From Quillaja saponaria (lineage: Eukaryota; Streptophyta; Magnoliopsida; Fabales; Quillajaceae): a DNA stretch of 64,000 nt. The notes below the pieces were generated by a model. It was not told the DNA's origin. It worked only from the letters and a program-made list of their open reading frames with translations, and did not search any database. The stretch covers positions 11,937,532 to 12,001,531 of the forward strand of contig CM055617.1 in assembly GCA_029379385.1 (NCBI GenBank), read 5' to 3'. A program made the translations under genes and the position numbers. Positions 24,897 to 37,494 of the stretch are shown one piece after another (the stretch's first letter is position 1; each line of letters starts with the position of its first letter).

Positions 24897-25460
24897 TCAC
24901 TTGACAGTGCAGGCTACTGCATAGGCCCATGACTTGAGATGCTCCTTCATTGCTAAATCATCACTTAATGGAGGCATACCAGTTTGATGAATGCTTGCAA
25001 CCCTCTGATACTCACATGCTTCCTCAAACATCCAAGACCCATATATTTCCTTCACATCAAAACCCAACTCAAGCTCTCCAAGAATCTTCCTTTTCCCATT
25101 AAACCCTGACTTCTTCCTTCTTCTCCTTTTCTTTTTCCTCTCTTCCATCTCTGTTTCCCTCCCAAATTCCAGCATTTCCTTGTCAACTGGTGTGACTTTC
25201 TTTTCATCAATTTCAGAGGCAAAGTCACCACATTTGGGGCACCATGTGATCAAATTCTCAGCACTTGCCAACTCATTTTGTTGATTCAGACAGATTGGAG
25301 TAATGGGTATGCAGAATTCTTCGTTGGAAAGCTCTTTGGCATGGTTCAAAGGGGTAATTTCATTATCTGCAGAACCTACAGATTCATCATTTCTGGGTGA
25401 AAAAATGTTGGTGAAGAACCAGAGAAAGTCCAAGCTCTGTATCACCCGTGAACCATCCAT
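24897..25460 (-). CDS. DUF1685 family protein, 187 residues
   Basis: A single intact exon from the ATG at 25460. The start, MDGSRVIQSLDFLWFFTNIF, is followed by an acidic middle, a basic nuclear-localisation-like run (ERKKKRRRRKKSG, residues 107-119), then KRKILGELELGFDVKEIYG and the C-terminal signature MPPLSDDLAMKEHLKSWAYA with VACTVK at the end. The 'E/L-LGFxF' segment and the terminal 'MKEHLKSWAxxVA(S/C)TV(R/K)' mark the plant-only DUF1685 group. Its biochemical role is unknown. The basic run suggests a nuclear location (inference). A second member lies on the same strand at 51071-51788. Confidence 0.8.
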   Translation of the reverse strand: MDGSRVIQSLDFLWFFTNIFSPRNDESVGSADNEITPLNHAKELSNEEFCIPITPICLNQQNELASAENLITWCPKCGDFASEIDEKKVTPVDKEMLEFGRETEMEERKKKRRRRKKSGFNGKRKILGELELGFDVKEIYGSWMFEEACEYQRVASIHQTGMPPLSDDLAMKEHLKSWAYAVACTVK

Positions 25461-27386
25461 GACCTAGTAGATAGAAAGAATACCACACTAAGCCTATAAA
25501 CACATGAAGAAAAGTGACAAAGTGCACTATAATGAATAATTATTAAGGACCATTCGAGAGGGATGAACCTTTTATTCTTTGGCAGAGTATCTATTTGGAC
25601 AGACCCTAAAAAGTGCAACAAGAATAAGTTGGCAATATTCTTGTTTAGTGTTTCCAAATGACCAAAACTAGTCCTTTGTCTTAATGTCTTTGTTAAAAGC
25701 CTTTGAGGACAGTTTGGTCCTTGAGGAAATTAGTGGCAGTATCCTTTACAGTATATTATGGTGAATGGTGGACACGAGTCTCGGATAGGTAAGTGGAAGT
25801 AGCTAGCAACGGGCTAAATTTAAACTGTGAACATTGAATATTTGGTCATTTGGCCAACGGTCGGATGCAACGTGGGAATAGACGAATAGTTATTAGTACT
25901 TTAATACATTTACTTTCTCTCTCTTTCTCTTTCTATGATTACAAAATATAAAAAAGAACATTATATTTGTCTACGACCAAAGTACTCCATATGTTTAAAG
26001 GTTTTTTTTTTACTTTTTGGGGGCTTAATTTTTTTGGAAAGACAATGTATTTATTTTTATCAATCAAGATGGAGAAAAATAAACATAAAGCTCATAGAAA
26101 ATTGTGTTCGATTTAGACAAATTGACTATCAATTATTTAACTCACCAAAGGGAGGTATAAATGATCTATTTATTTCATTTACTTACTCTTTTGCATTAGT
26201 TTATATCCATGTTTCTACTTGTGACAAATTATTGCAGCAATCTCATGCAATTTTATTTTTTTTACAAAATGAAAAAAGTAGGTAAGGTACCTTTATCACG
26301 TCACAACCATCCTATATCTAGAAGACCTCTCACGACATTTATATCTGGACTAAAAGCTAAAATTTCTCAGAAAATAATCACAATCATGTGAATGTTGATT
26401 TATCTCCAAGGAAAATCTTCAACTCTCCACCTCTTTGACAAAGCGTTTGTGCTATACCATTCCGTTGCTGGTAATAATCTAATGTAAATTTGATTATAAG
26501 GCTATTGAGATAATGATAAGTGATCAAGTGAGGCCTACTTTTCCTCTTATTAGATTAGAGTCTCTCTCGAGCCCCACCATTTTTGTTTACAATATGAAAC
26601 TACGTAGAAATGTGTCTTAGCTGCGTTGATCAAAGCATCATACTCTGCAACATGTGACATCCAGCTTAAGACAATCAAATGAAAAATGCATGAACGTTTT
26701 CCACTTGAAAAACGACAAGAAAGTTACCTTTCTCAAATCATGAAGAAGACACGCATTCCAAAGTTACACAACTGATATGATAAAGTAATTGTGGTTCTAA
26801 TTAAACCAACGTAACAGCCTAATAGGCAAAGACAGAAGAAGCAGAGTGATTACATTTGAAGGAAGACATGAGACAAGTGAAGCATAGCCATGCATGTTTA
26901 TACAAAAAAACTAAAGCTTCAAGGCATAGTAATCTAAGAGGTGTGATCCTCACCCCTATTATTTTCTGAATGGAAAGGAAACTTTATGAAGAAAGAAAGA
27001 AAGAAGTACCCCTATTTATTCATTTCTCTCTTACTTTCAGCAATCTTAATTGGCAGGTAGAAGACACTACGTTAAAATTTCTGCATGTCGTTTTGGTTCA
27101 TGGATAGGTTGGGGAAGTAAAGACGCTAAATCAGTTGATATGACCAAATTTTTATCTGCAATTCTAGTTGCAGTTTAGTACAATTGGTACTTCAGGCATT
27201 CGTTGTAAAAAACATTTTAAACGGCAAAAACTCTTTCTTCTTCTTTCCCCATTAGTTTTACAGAAATCTTTTTACTACATTGCCATATTTCAATATGAAT
27301 TATAGAGAGAAGAATGGTGTACCTGTAGTTGCATACTCCAACTTCCAGTATTTAATATGAATTTTAGAGAAAAACTCTAATAACCT
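25461..27386. other. Intergenic stretch
   Basis: 5' flank of the DUF1685 gene (leader, TC-rich run at about 25912-25934) and AT-rich DNA to the next locus. No further gene was recognised. Confidence 0.45.
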
Positions 27387-29757
27387 CTACAAAATTCTTC
27401 TCAACGAGAACTTGTCTCCAGAATCAGCTTGAGAGCTCCTGAAGAAACCCTGCATGTGCCAGTAAAACTCCACTTGCCCCTCCAACAAAGAAAGAGCAAC
27501 CCGAACTTGCTCACCGGGATTGAATTTATAATCCTGCATATCCATTTTAAAAAGCAAACTATAACAACCTGCAGAGAAAAGTATCACCTAAAATATTGGC
27601 AGGTCCAAATTGCTATGCAACTTATGATGAAAACAATTGGTGAGGAATAACATTCATTTCTTACTTGGATTAACAATCTATGCGTCAAATGGGTAGCAAT
27701 ACACAGCAGTCCTTCAATCTACATCACAACATCAGTATCTTATTACCTTTTCCCAAAATTGCAACTCAAACCCAAGAATTGATCCCATGCAAACTTTGTA
27801 TCACTTTTCAGTCATAGTACTGTAAGTGATTTGTAAAAGATAAAGAACAACACTTAAGATCACGTGTAAGATATAAAGCAAGAATATACTAAAAATCAAC
27901 CACTAACTGTTTCCACAAAGGTTCTTACAGAATGCGTTTCCAAGTAATTTCAATTGTTCTATTTGATAACTAATTCAAACTTCGAATCTCCTAAACCATT
28001 TTGCAAAGTGAATCATACTTTTATATCAACTCCTTCATGAGGTATTTTCCTGCATTATTGGCTTCCTCCAAATCCATGGCATCCTGAAGATAATCTAAAA
28101 CTACAAATCAGAAGATATCAAAAAAAGAAAAAATACCATTGTTTGGTAACACAGTGAAAACCACCTGCAACTGAAAGAGTACCACTGGAAAATAAACCAG
28201 AGAGCCAAGCAGAGAAATTCACTGACATAGAACCCTTGGGAGCAACAGAAAAGGAAAGCAAGAAGTAAAATTCTGAAGGGAGACAAATAGCATAGTCATT
28301 CATTAGCTCATGAAACATGATAATAAGAGACAGTATATTCTCTGCTAGTCTGAATAAGAAAAAAGTTTTAATGCCATCTCCAAGTGTTGCACTAATAAAA
28401 ATTCCAAAACTGAGAAAAAAAAAAGGTAAAAAAAAGAAAAAAAAAAAACAAAACCAAACACAAGAACAAGAAATTCTGAAACAAGATTAAAGACAAAATG
28501 CTACGATAAACTTTCACATAAAATGGAAAACATTAAAATATTTGGCAATGTAGGAGAGACCCAGGTAAATTAATCCAATGTGTTTTGAAAAAATAACATT
28601 CACTAGTAACAAAGTTATTCAAAGTAAAATACACATATATGGCTAGGTAGCAATTATGAAAAACGAAAATGGCAGTAGAGAAGTAAAAATGATACCTTTT
28701 GTGGTCCTTGTGAACTGTGAACAAACCTATCTATATATAGAACCCTTCTCTTTGTGAAGGTCCAGCCAAGTTGTTGAGGTGTTCCATTCCAGTCTGTTCT
28801 AAATGAGAACTCAATAACCCTACTCTGCAAGGTGGTAAGTTTCTCAAGAGAATAGGATTGGGTCCTCAACAATGCATAGGTTCCAATAAACCAGAAGAGA
28901 CAAATATATTAAAGAAAGACATATATGAGACTAACCTACCAATGCAGTTTCCCCACATTTCTTGAAACGGGAACCTTCCTGTCAGGACTCTGGAAAATCG
29001 GAATGAGGTTGTTCTGCCGAAGAATGCAATCAGGGGTTTAGTTTAAACATATATGATAAACAAATGTTATTTGGGATTAGATATAAACATCATAGGGATA
29101 CCTAGGGCTTTGAGAAGGAAAAGTTTGACTTACAATTTCTGTTTAAAAATGTAGAAAAGATTGATTAGAAACATAATCTTTAAGGATACTATTTATTTAA
29201 ATAAAGACAAATACCAAAATAAGCATGTGGGATACTGTAAGGACTCTCTACTTTCTGGAGTCTAGAGTATAGCTACCAAATCCACATATTGCAACTCAAG
29301 TTCTTCAACTCCTATATGTCCATCCATTCAAAAATTTCAACTCCTATACACTAGCAGAAATAGAACTTTGCCTATATGCTAGGGATAGAACTACCAGCTT
29401 TTTTTTTTCTGTGTCCTAACATGTTATCACATCAATAACACATAACAATGAAAAAGTACCTGAAAATCCTTCACAATAACAAGTACTTTAGAAGCGACTA
29501 CTTGGCAAGTAGCTTAGAAAGCTTGTAATGCCTAAAAAGCAACAGATGCTGATAGTTGCATGTTTATGTCATGCATCTCCTCTTCTTTTTGAAAGATTTA
29601 GAAGGTATTATTGGTATATACTTATTTACATACACAAAACAGTGAGTTTTAGGATATGATAATTACAGTAAAATAGCAGGTAAAAAAGTGTTTACATACA
29701 CTTACCCCCAAAGTGAACAGTTCATGACTTTCTCATTCTCTTTCAACAAACCATTTA
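27387..29757 (-). CDS. Unidentified spliced locus, candidate exons only
   Basis: Several minus-strand pieces look like exons with proper borders. About 29701-29757 (after ...TTGTAG, before GTAAGT) reads EILNGLLKENEKVMNCSLWG. About 28938-29012 (after ...CGGCAG) is open to a GTAGGT donor. About 28696-28830 contains FSFRTDWNGTPQQLGWTF and TKRRVLYIDRF, then a GTATCA donor. About 28136-28270 contains SVNFSAWLSGLFSSGTLSVA. The last exon, 27387-27568 (after CTCTGCAG), contains MDMQDYKFNPGEQVRVALSL and ends at a TAG. Phases do not all join, either because exons are missed or because of further single-base errors. I do not recognise the family. The alternating hydrophilic/hydrophobic segments could be beta-strands, but that is a guess. 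Confidence 0.3.
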
Positions 29758-30319
29758 GTATTTCCTACAATTAAGAGGCCTAGATGACTTAAATAGCAGG
29801 AAAAAGAAACCCTAAAATTCAGTACTCAATCGTCAAATTGTCAATGCATTACAAACCAAGACACCGTTTACCAATATGCAAGACATCGAATCAATCAGAA
29901 AAAGAAGCAGACAAAATGCAGATGCAAATGATGTCTGCAAAGTGATTAAAAAAAAAAAAAAGATTACGAATTTAGTAAATACAAGTACACAACATGCCTA
30001 TTCATGGACTAAGAACTTTGTTTCAGACTCCTATAATGTTTTTCTAACTCACGATTGATTCCCAAAATTACACCACAAAATGCCACTAAGAAGAAAACCC
30101 GTGGGACGTGGGGTGGAGATGGGACAATAAAGAGAAGTTATATGTTAACATCAAATCATAATCGCAGAGATTGAGGAAGGTACCCACCCCACATACTCTT
30201 CTCTCTTGCAAGGTAAAGACAGTCTCATCGGCATCGTCGTCCCGCACCGAATTGTTACAGGTAACTGGCAACCATTGTCAATGAATTTGGAACAATCGTC
30301 AACAGTGCGATACCCATTA

Positions 30320-30460
30320 ACGTAAGACAGTTGGCCCAATGGGTTGACTAAAGTCCACGGGCCACCCCCGAAAGACAATCTTCATCAGTGGCCCATCAGA
30401 AATTTCCAATCAATGAATCAACCCATCAACCTCACCGTTTGTTGTACTAGCTCTCTCTTC
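30320..30460. promoter_or_regulatory. Putative bidirectional promoter with site II (TGGGCC) motifs
   Basis: GGCCCA occurs at 30333-30338 and 30390-30395 (TGGGCC on the minus strand). Such site II elements bind TCP factors and are common in promoters of organellar and ribosomal protein genes. They lie between the PPR gene (plus) and the unidentified minus-strand locus, whose leader may begin at about 30250 and splice at a GTATGT near 30199. Confidence 0.4.
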
Positions 30461-30620
30461 TGTGTCACCAGCTAACACTACCAGGTTACAACCACTGCTA
30501 ACTTCCAGCCCCAACCACCGAATCGAACCTCATTCAGATTCAGTTCAACAAAATTCAAAATCCTTTGCTTTTAGTTGTTGTAAAGTTTTTTCATTTCTTT
30601 GGTTTTTCAATGGCATCTCA

Positions 30621-32538
30621 ATGACTTCCTTTCTCAGCATAAGAAGAACCTCCAAGTCTAAGGTTTCCACGATTTTCCGTAGCAACCCACAATCTCAGTC
30701 CAATCCCACAATATCAGATGGCTCCCTCCATGCCTTCTCCACCCCCAAGCTTCGCGCTTTCCATCAGGGACGACCAACGGGGCGAGAAAGACGACATCGT
30801 GGAGAGCAAGTGTGCTTTCCTTGTGGTAGCTCTCTGCCCATGTCTCGTATGCTTCATTCTACTGCTAATTGTGGTTTCTATAATTCTTATTGTCAAATTT
30901 CATTTCTTTTGTCACACTCCTCTTCATTCTTTACTCTACAAGAAGAATTGCTGATTGCCAAGTTGGGGATCTTCAATCATAGAGTTCCACTGTTGCCCAT
31001 TATTAAATTAGGAGGAAATTTATCAAATTTGAATGTTAGGAAGTTCGCAACTGTTATTGAGGGTGATTCTGAGTTCGAGGATGACGATACTGAAGAGTTT
31101 AGTAGTAAGCCGAGTGCGGACCCGGCTGAGGTTGATAGGGTATGCAAGGTCATTGATGAATTGTTTGCCTTAGATCGGAATATGGAGGCGGTTCTTGATG
31201 AATGTGATATTAAATTATCACATGACTTGGTCGTGGATGTGGCTCGAACGGTTCAGACATGCTAGGAAACCGGCATTTCGATTCTTTTGTTGGGTGGGGC
31301 AGAGGCCAGGCTTTGCTCATGATTCGAGAACTTATAACTCGATGATGATTATACTAGGGAAGACTAGACAATTTGAGACCATGGTATCAATGCTTGAGGA
31401 AATTGGTGAGAAAGGACTTTTGACAATGGAAACTTTTATCATTGCCATGAAAGCATTTGCAGCTGCTAAGGAGAGGAAAAAAGCTTTGGGGGTTTTTGAA
31501 TTGATGAAGAAGTACAAATATGAAGTTGGTGTTGATACCATCAATTGCTTGCTTAATGCTCTTGGAAGGGAAAAACTTGGTAAAGAAGCACAAGCAATAT
31601 TTGAAAAGTTGAAAGATAGGTTTACACACAATTTACAAACTTACACTGTACTTCTTAATGGTTGGTGCAGAGTAAAAAATTTGATGGAGGCAGGGAGGGT
31701 GTGGAATGAGATGATTGATAAGGGATTTAAGCCAGATACGGTCACACATAATATTATGCTTGAAGGGCTATTGAGGAGTAAAATGAGGTCTGATGCAATC
31801 AAGTTGTTTGAAGTCATGAAAGCCAAGGGCCCACTACCCAATGTTCGGAGCTATACACTTATAATACGGGATTTCTGCAAGCAGACAAAGATGAAAGAAG
31901 CAGTTGCATATTTTGATGAAATGATAGACTCTGGTTGCCAGCCTGATGCTGCGGTCTACACATGTTTGATCACTGGGTTTGGAAACCTGAAGAAAATGGA
32001 TAGGGTGTATGAACTGCTGAAGCAAATGAAGGAAAAGGGTTTCCCGCCAGATGGAAGGACCTACAATGCTTTGATAAAATTAATGACAAGCCGGCATATG
32101 CCAGATGACGCAGTGAGAATATGCAAGAAGATGATTGACTGTGGCATTGAACCAACAATTCATACCTACAATATGATCATGAAATCCTATTTTAGGACAA
32201 GAAATTATGAAATGGGTTATGCAGTTTGGGATGAGATGAATAATAGAGGATGTTGCCCTGACGATAACGCATACACTGTGTTCATAAGAGGGCTTATAAA
32301 TCAGGGAAAGTCTCGAGAGGCATGTAAACTTATAGAGGAAATGATAGACAAGGGAATGAAAGCTCCACAGCTTGATTACAACAAGTTTGCAGCTGATTTC
32401 TTTCGAGCTGGGGAACCTGACATACTTGACAAGTTATCCCAAAAGATGAAGTTTTCTGGTAAGTTTGAGGTCTCCAATGTCTTTGCAAGGTGGGCTGAGA
32501 TGATGAGAAAAAAGGGTCAAGAGAAGAGATCTTATTAA
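30621..32538 (+). CDS. P-class PPR protein, mitochondrial (At3g62470/At5g14820-like), one frameshift
   Basis: From the ATG at 30621 the protein starts MTSFLSIRRTSKSKVSTIFR, an Arg/Ser-rich presequence suited to mitochondrial import. After an acidic stretch (EFEDDDTEEF) comes DPAEVDRVCKVIDELFALD and LSHDLVVDV. The frame then breaks: one extra G at 31241-31242 must be removed to continue as LERFRHARKPAFRFFCWVGQ. About ten 35-residue PPR motifs follow (for example TYTVLLNGWCRVKNLMEAGR, HTYNMIMKSYFRTRNYEMGY), ending KKGQEKRSY at 32538. Repaired length is 638 residues, close to the Arabidopsis relatives. P-class PPR proteins bind single-stranded RNA in organelles and act in processing or stability. 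An upstream frame exists from 30462 but lacks an ATG. An intron in the 30750-30960 part cannot be excluded, since that stretch is less family-like. Confidence 0.88.
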
Positions 32539-35045
32539 ATCTACTGGGCAATTCACCTGAGTCACTTGCTGACGGCCACTGAGACTCTACCTGTAGACTC
32601 ACTCCTTCAACCTTATGCTTGGCTTGTGAACTTTTGGTATGATTGTAGTTAATCAACTTTTATTTCACCTAGTAAAAACATATTGATATTAGTGTGTTGC
32701 ATGCTATTTCATCCTTCTTGGTTTGATGGTGTATACCATATGTAATACTGATTCTTTAATTCAATGTAAATTACTAATGTTTGCAATTTAGAACTAAATA
32801 TTGTCGTCGTTGTTGTTGTTTGGTTCACATCTCTCCCTCCACTCCCTGCTTCCCCAAACTGTGTTGGAAATATAGTACAGGGAAAGCAATGATAAATAAT
32901 ATGTTTGAGAGACGGAGTGTGTGTGTGTGTGTGAAGGTCTGTTTTTGGCCCTTTGGAGATGTTATGCCACACAGAGGTTCCTACTAAATAATTTTGTAGG
33001 AGACTGTCATTGTTGATACTGTAATCCTGGATTTATTCATTTTCTTTTGTGGGGACTTAGTTATATTGTGACACAAGACAGCTTACATGGCATAAGATTT
33101 CTATAACTTCATGTTAATTACATGCATTGAACACTATAACCATACAAAGTCCACTGTACATTCATTAGTTATCCAATAACTTCATGTATCTTTTAGACTT
33201 TTCTTGTCTCCTCAGTGGCAATTCCAAAGTTGAGAATTATCTAAGTTTTCAACGGGAATCATATCCATACCTTTATTTATCATTTAGCTTTTTCTTGGCT
33301 CCTGGTTAGCAATTCCAAAGTCATGAATTATCTGAACTTTCAACAGGAATCATGTCCAAGTTTGAGGTTGAGTGGGTTTTACCCTGGAAAAATTCATAAA
33401 GGTTATTTTATTCTTGGCTTATGTTAATTATGCACCCTGCTATTTTCTACACATCTTATTTCAAATACCTAAATGCCAGTTTTTTTACACTGCAAGTTGT
33501 TGGATTCTTCGGAGAAATAACTTCTGGTTAAGCCATCACCTAGTAGCGTCTGTGTGAATGGGTGAGCATGTTCAGAATCAAATTATAACGAGCTATAACC
33601 AAAAAAAGAAAAGAGTTTTGTACTTGTTTGGATGTTAGCTAGATTTCTGGTGTCAGAGGGCACTAGCTGCAGTGATTTATGTTGATAGAGACGTTTCTGT
33701 GATTAAGTCAGAAGTTACTTTGCTATTGAAGTTTTACTTTTGTTTCGGTGGCTTCTAATTACTGCTTATGAGCTTTTCCAGTTTCTGACAATATGTGTAC
33801 TTTTTTAGGGATTTTATTTTTGTTTCCAAGTGTGCACTTTTGAATTGTGATATTACTGTCTCTGCAACTCACCAACCATTTGGAAGGTGCTTTACTAGCA
33901 CTGCATTCTTACTCGAGTTGATGGTTGCATGGTTGTTGGATGTTACACACAACCTTTTAGCTTTGTCATCAGTTTAATGAATTTGGCAAGCATGAACAAT
34001 CAATTATTTTGTGTGAAGTATCAAAACATAACTGCTGGTAAATGATTTCAACTTGTTTTGTGAAAGATCAATATGGTATTTTGGTCTAGTCTGTTTCATC
34101 AGTATTCGGCTGTGTTGGTTGTTTGAGTGCAGGAAATTCTGTGTAGTTTATAGCTTCTTTCTTTCTTCACCCCTTATCTAAGATAATAGGAGGGACCTCT
34201 GGGGCCAAGAAAATCTATCAGTAGCATTCATTGTGCGTCTTAGTCATCAAGTTTGCTACTACATTACTGTATTATCCAAGTCCAAAGTGAGAGGCGGGAT
34301 TGAGTTATACTATAAATTACAAGTGCCCAACTACCAAGAAACTTGGGCTAGCCATTTTGGAAGATGTTGTTTCGGTCCTCTTGGAACCTTGAAGGGTGCC
34401 CGAAGTCTTACATTAGAAGTGAGAGGATTGTAACTGAACTCACATGGTTTGTACCAGGGCACATACCCCCGACCACCAATCCCTCTTAAAACACCCCCAC
34501 CCCCACCAACGCATTGCATGCTAAGTAACAGTGTGTAACAGTGTTTCTATGGTCCCAGAGCTTCCTAATGGTGGGGCATAAAAAAGAGTCTGCCCCCGTG
34601 CTTATTGATATTGGCTGCAGCTGCAAAATGACAAAAGAAGGAAGTAGCAAACAGGTCCGAAATGTCGAGTGAAAATAGTCTCTAAAGCTTGTAGTGCGTA
34701 TGCTGCTATGTAGTGAATGCAAAAGATGCTGCTTCCAGGAGAGTAGTCAACTCTTAGACCTCTAAATGAACAGGGACAGTACTGCTGCTGCACCATTCAA
34801 GGTTCTGGCCGTTGAATAACTTATTTAAACTGGACTTTGAAAAGCTGCTTCATATTATTGAAATTTTTAAGTCAATAAACTGATGATAACCCAGCACAAG
34901 AATTTAAAATCAAGTTCCCCAATTTCATACTGAAGACTGTAAAGCAAGTCATGCTGAACTTCAGAGGAGGACGCACCAGCTACTCGGTTGAGTACACTCC
35001 TTCATCTTCCATTTAGCATCAACTCAAATTTCTATCCTGTTTTCC
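32539..35045. other. 3' flank of the PPR gene and intergenic DNA
   Basis: Contains a GT microsatellite (about 32918-32931) and a tandem duplication at 33190-33364. No coding frame with family features. Confidence 0.45.
33190..33364. repeat. Diverged tandem duplication, unit about 93 bp
   Basis: 33190-33272 and 33284-33364 share 'ttttcttg.ctcct', 'gcaattccaaagt', 'gaattatct.a.tttcaac.ggaatcat.tcca' in order. Confidence 0.75.
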
Positions 35046-36682
35046 ATGGCGGCTGTAATCCGCCTATTAAAGTGGAGTGGCTTATCTTTAACAATTGCAC
35101 CTCAGCTGAACTCAGAACTCAACTCCCTCCTCCATACATTACCACTGCTTTCCACACTAAACCCAACTTTCCACTTAAGAGCCTTGGTTCCTTAGGTACC
35201 AGTGAAGGCAGCTGTGGAAGGAGCCTCCATAATCTCCACGGCGGCCCTTACATCTCCACCACCTCCAGTCCCCTTTCCCAAAAGGTAAAACCCCTTTAAA
35301 TATTTATCAATTCCCATTTTCTTTTTCTGTACAATTTGTAGAATGTTCATTTTGGTGTTGTTTGTTCATTGGAATACTCTTTTCCATTCTCTCTTGCTAC
35401 TTGTGACTTGGTTGATTACCCTTTAGGTAGGCTGAAATTTGATCTTTTCGTTGCATTAGCACCAAAATTTTGTTAGTTTAACATTCCATCATGAGCGGTA
35501 GAATGTGCTTTGACTCACCCATTTCTGTCACATTTATTAGTTTTAACTTTGTTCTTATATATATATTTTTTAATTTTCCAAGTAATCAAATTTCTCTTGT
35601 TTCAACTTTCAAGCACACTTGTTGATTCCAAGATTAATTTAGTGAAGTGTTCAGGTCGTTTTTCCTGGCAAATTATGATTTATATTTCACTCTGTTTAGC
35701 TGGCTGGAACTTGTCAGGATCCAATGGTATATAAGGGCCCTATTTCAAGTGTCATTATCCCTAAAAGACAAGGACCTTATGCTTACTTCATCTAAGATTA
35801 GAAGATGATTGAAGTTTTGGGGTTTTATCAGCCATATTTTATTACAACATATTCTGTTAGCAGCTTTGGTACTGTATAAATTCATTAGTTGTTTGTAACT
35901 GCAGTTTTGTGATCATCTACATATTTGTTGAACTAAACAATTGTTACATTAAGGAGATGTTTGAGTAAGAAGTCTTGCCAATTTTAAAAATATCAACTTT
36001 TCTCGAACCTTATATGTAAGCTTTGACTCAACATATCATGTAATTTTGATCTCTCATATGGGTGGAAGTTATGCCTTGTTGGAATTTCATGTATCCTGTT
36101 TTCTGGCAGAAACCAGAATTATGGCAGGAGTATTTGACATGTGATTTCAATTCAAAGTTATTTCCTATTAAAGTTAGAATTGCTGTATATATATGTAGGA
36201 CTTTCTTAATTTTTAGTAGTTTTACCTCTCATTTATATTTTTCTGGCAGCCTGTGGGATTGAGAAAAATTGCAAAACTTATCAAAAAAATGGTAGATTTT
36301 TCTGAATTGATTAATATGAAAACACTCGTGTTAGTAACTTCTCCAATACCTACAAATGAAATTGCTTCCTTCTTAACTTTCTCTCATTCTGGCTTTAAAT
36401 TAAATATAGTCATGTAATCATCACTTTCTGCATCAAAGACCAATGTGTGATGTTAAATGAAATTTATAGGTGTCAAGGGTCACTGTCAGGGCAAAGGAAA
36501 CAGTTGAAGCAGCTGGTGTGTCTGCAAGAAGAGTGTATTACAATAAGAAGGGAAGATTGTTTCCAAGAGAAGCCAGACCTCCCCCAAAACAAAGGGATAA
36601 AGTTGATAGCATTGGCCAGTTGCCTGCCCCGACTAAACCAAGCAATCTGTTGCTATTACAAGAATCTGTATTTTGTTGGTGA
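35046..36682 (+). CDS. Small two-exon gene, possibly organelle-targeted, one frameshift
   Basis: Exon 1 runs from an ATG in a strong context (TTTTCCATGGCGG, 35046) to 35284 (CAAAAG/GTAAAA). Exon 2 runs from 36470 (TTTATAG/GTGTCAAGG) to 36682. The start, MAAVIRLLKWSGLSLTIAPQ, looks like a mitochondrial or plastid presequence. That frame ends at a TAG near 35193. The neighbouring frame, which has no ATG, carries LKSLGSLGTSEGSCG, LHNLHGGPYISTTSSPLSQK and joins exon 2 in phase: VSRVTVRAKETVEAAGVSAR, RVYYNKKGRLFPREARPPPK. One missing base between about 35130 and 35175 would unite them into 150 residues. I do not recognise the family. Leader, splice sites and basic C-terminal domain support a gene; a structural RNA-binding or ribosome-associated role is only a guess. 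Confidence 0.5.
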
Positions 36683-37494
36683 GAGTAGGCAGTTTCTAAT
36701 CCCCATAAGATTTTAGAAGCAATCTGTTTTGATATGGTCAGTGAATTCAGCATGGTGGTTGTTTCCCCAGGGCTCTGAATGGAATGAGGAAAGCTTGCCT
36801 TCAGCTGTTATTAGATCAACTTTTGCAGCTTAGAGAACGTACTTTTTTTTTTTTTGATAGGAGGAGTACATGCCTTTCAATTTTTCCTTTCAAAATTAGT
36901 CCCTAGCTCATTTCTGTCTTGGAAAGTTCAATAAGATTTGCACGAGTATTTCTACCCGATAACAAATCTGTCTTGACGTGCAATTCTTGTAGTAATTCCT
37001 TTATAAAGAAAAGAATTGAATGCTTGAAATCTGTTTCAATGTCGAGCAGCTTATTCGTGCATTTAATTGTTAGGATGGTCTTATATTTGTAATCATCTTT
37101 GGAATACATTGGTTTTAGAGAGGAAATGTTTCGTTTCTTTTCAAATGGAATCTTAATCATGTTGTGAGACATATTTGGCATGCCAATGATTCCTTTGCTA
37201 GTTCTGTAATCAGTAAGTTTCAGTATTTGGTTATCCAGTTAGTCCTCTAAGAAACAATTTTTGTTGATTAATCTTTGCTGATTATGCGCCCTCCCCCATC
37301 CCCCTTTTATTTTTTTTCTATTAATAAGATCTTCAAGCTCGTGATCTGCATAAACACTTGTTCTGCTCCTTTTTGTACTTGCTCAGCTTGCTTGATAGAC
37401 TCTTATACATACCTGCTAGTAGCCTACTACTTTGTAGCTTGAGCCTTCTAGTGAAAAGCGCGGCAATCCAAAATTGAGTTTATGTCATAGGTTT
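36683..37494. other. 3' flank and intergenic DNA
   Basis: No gene recognised. A T-rich run lies at about 36844-36856. Confidence 0.4.
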
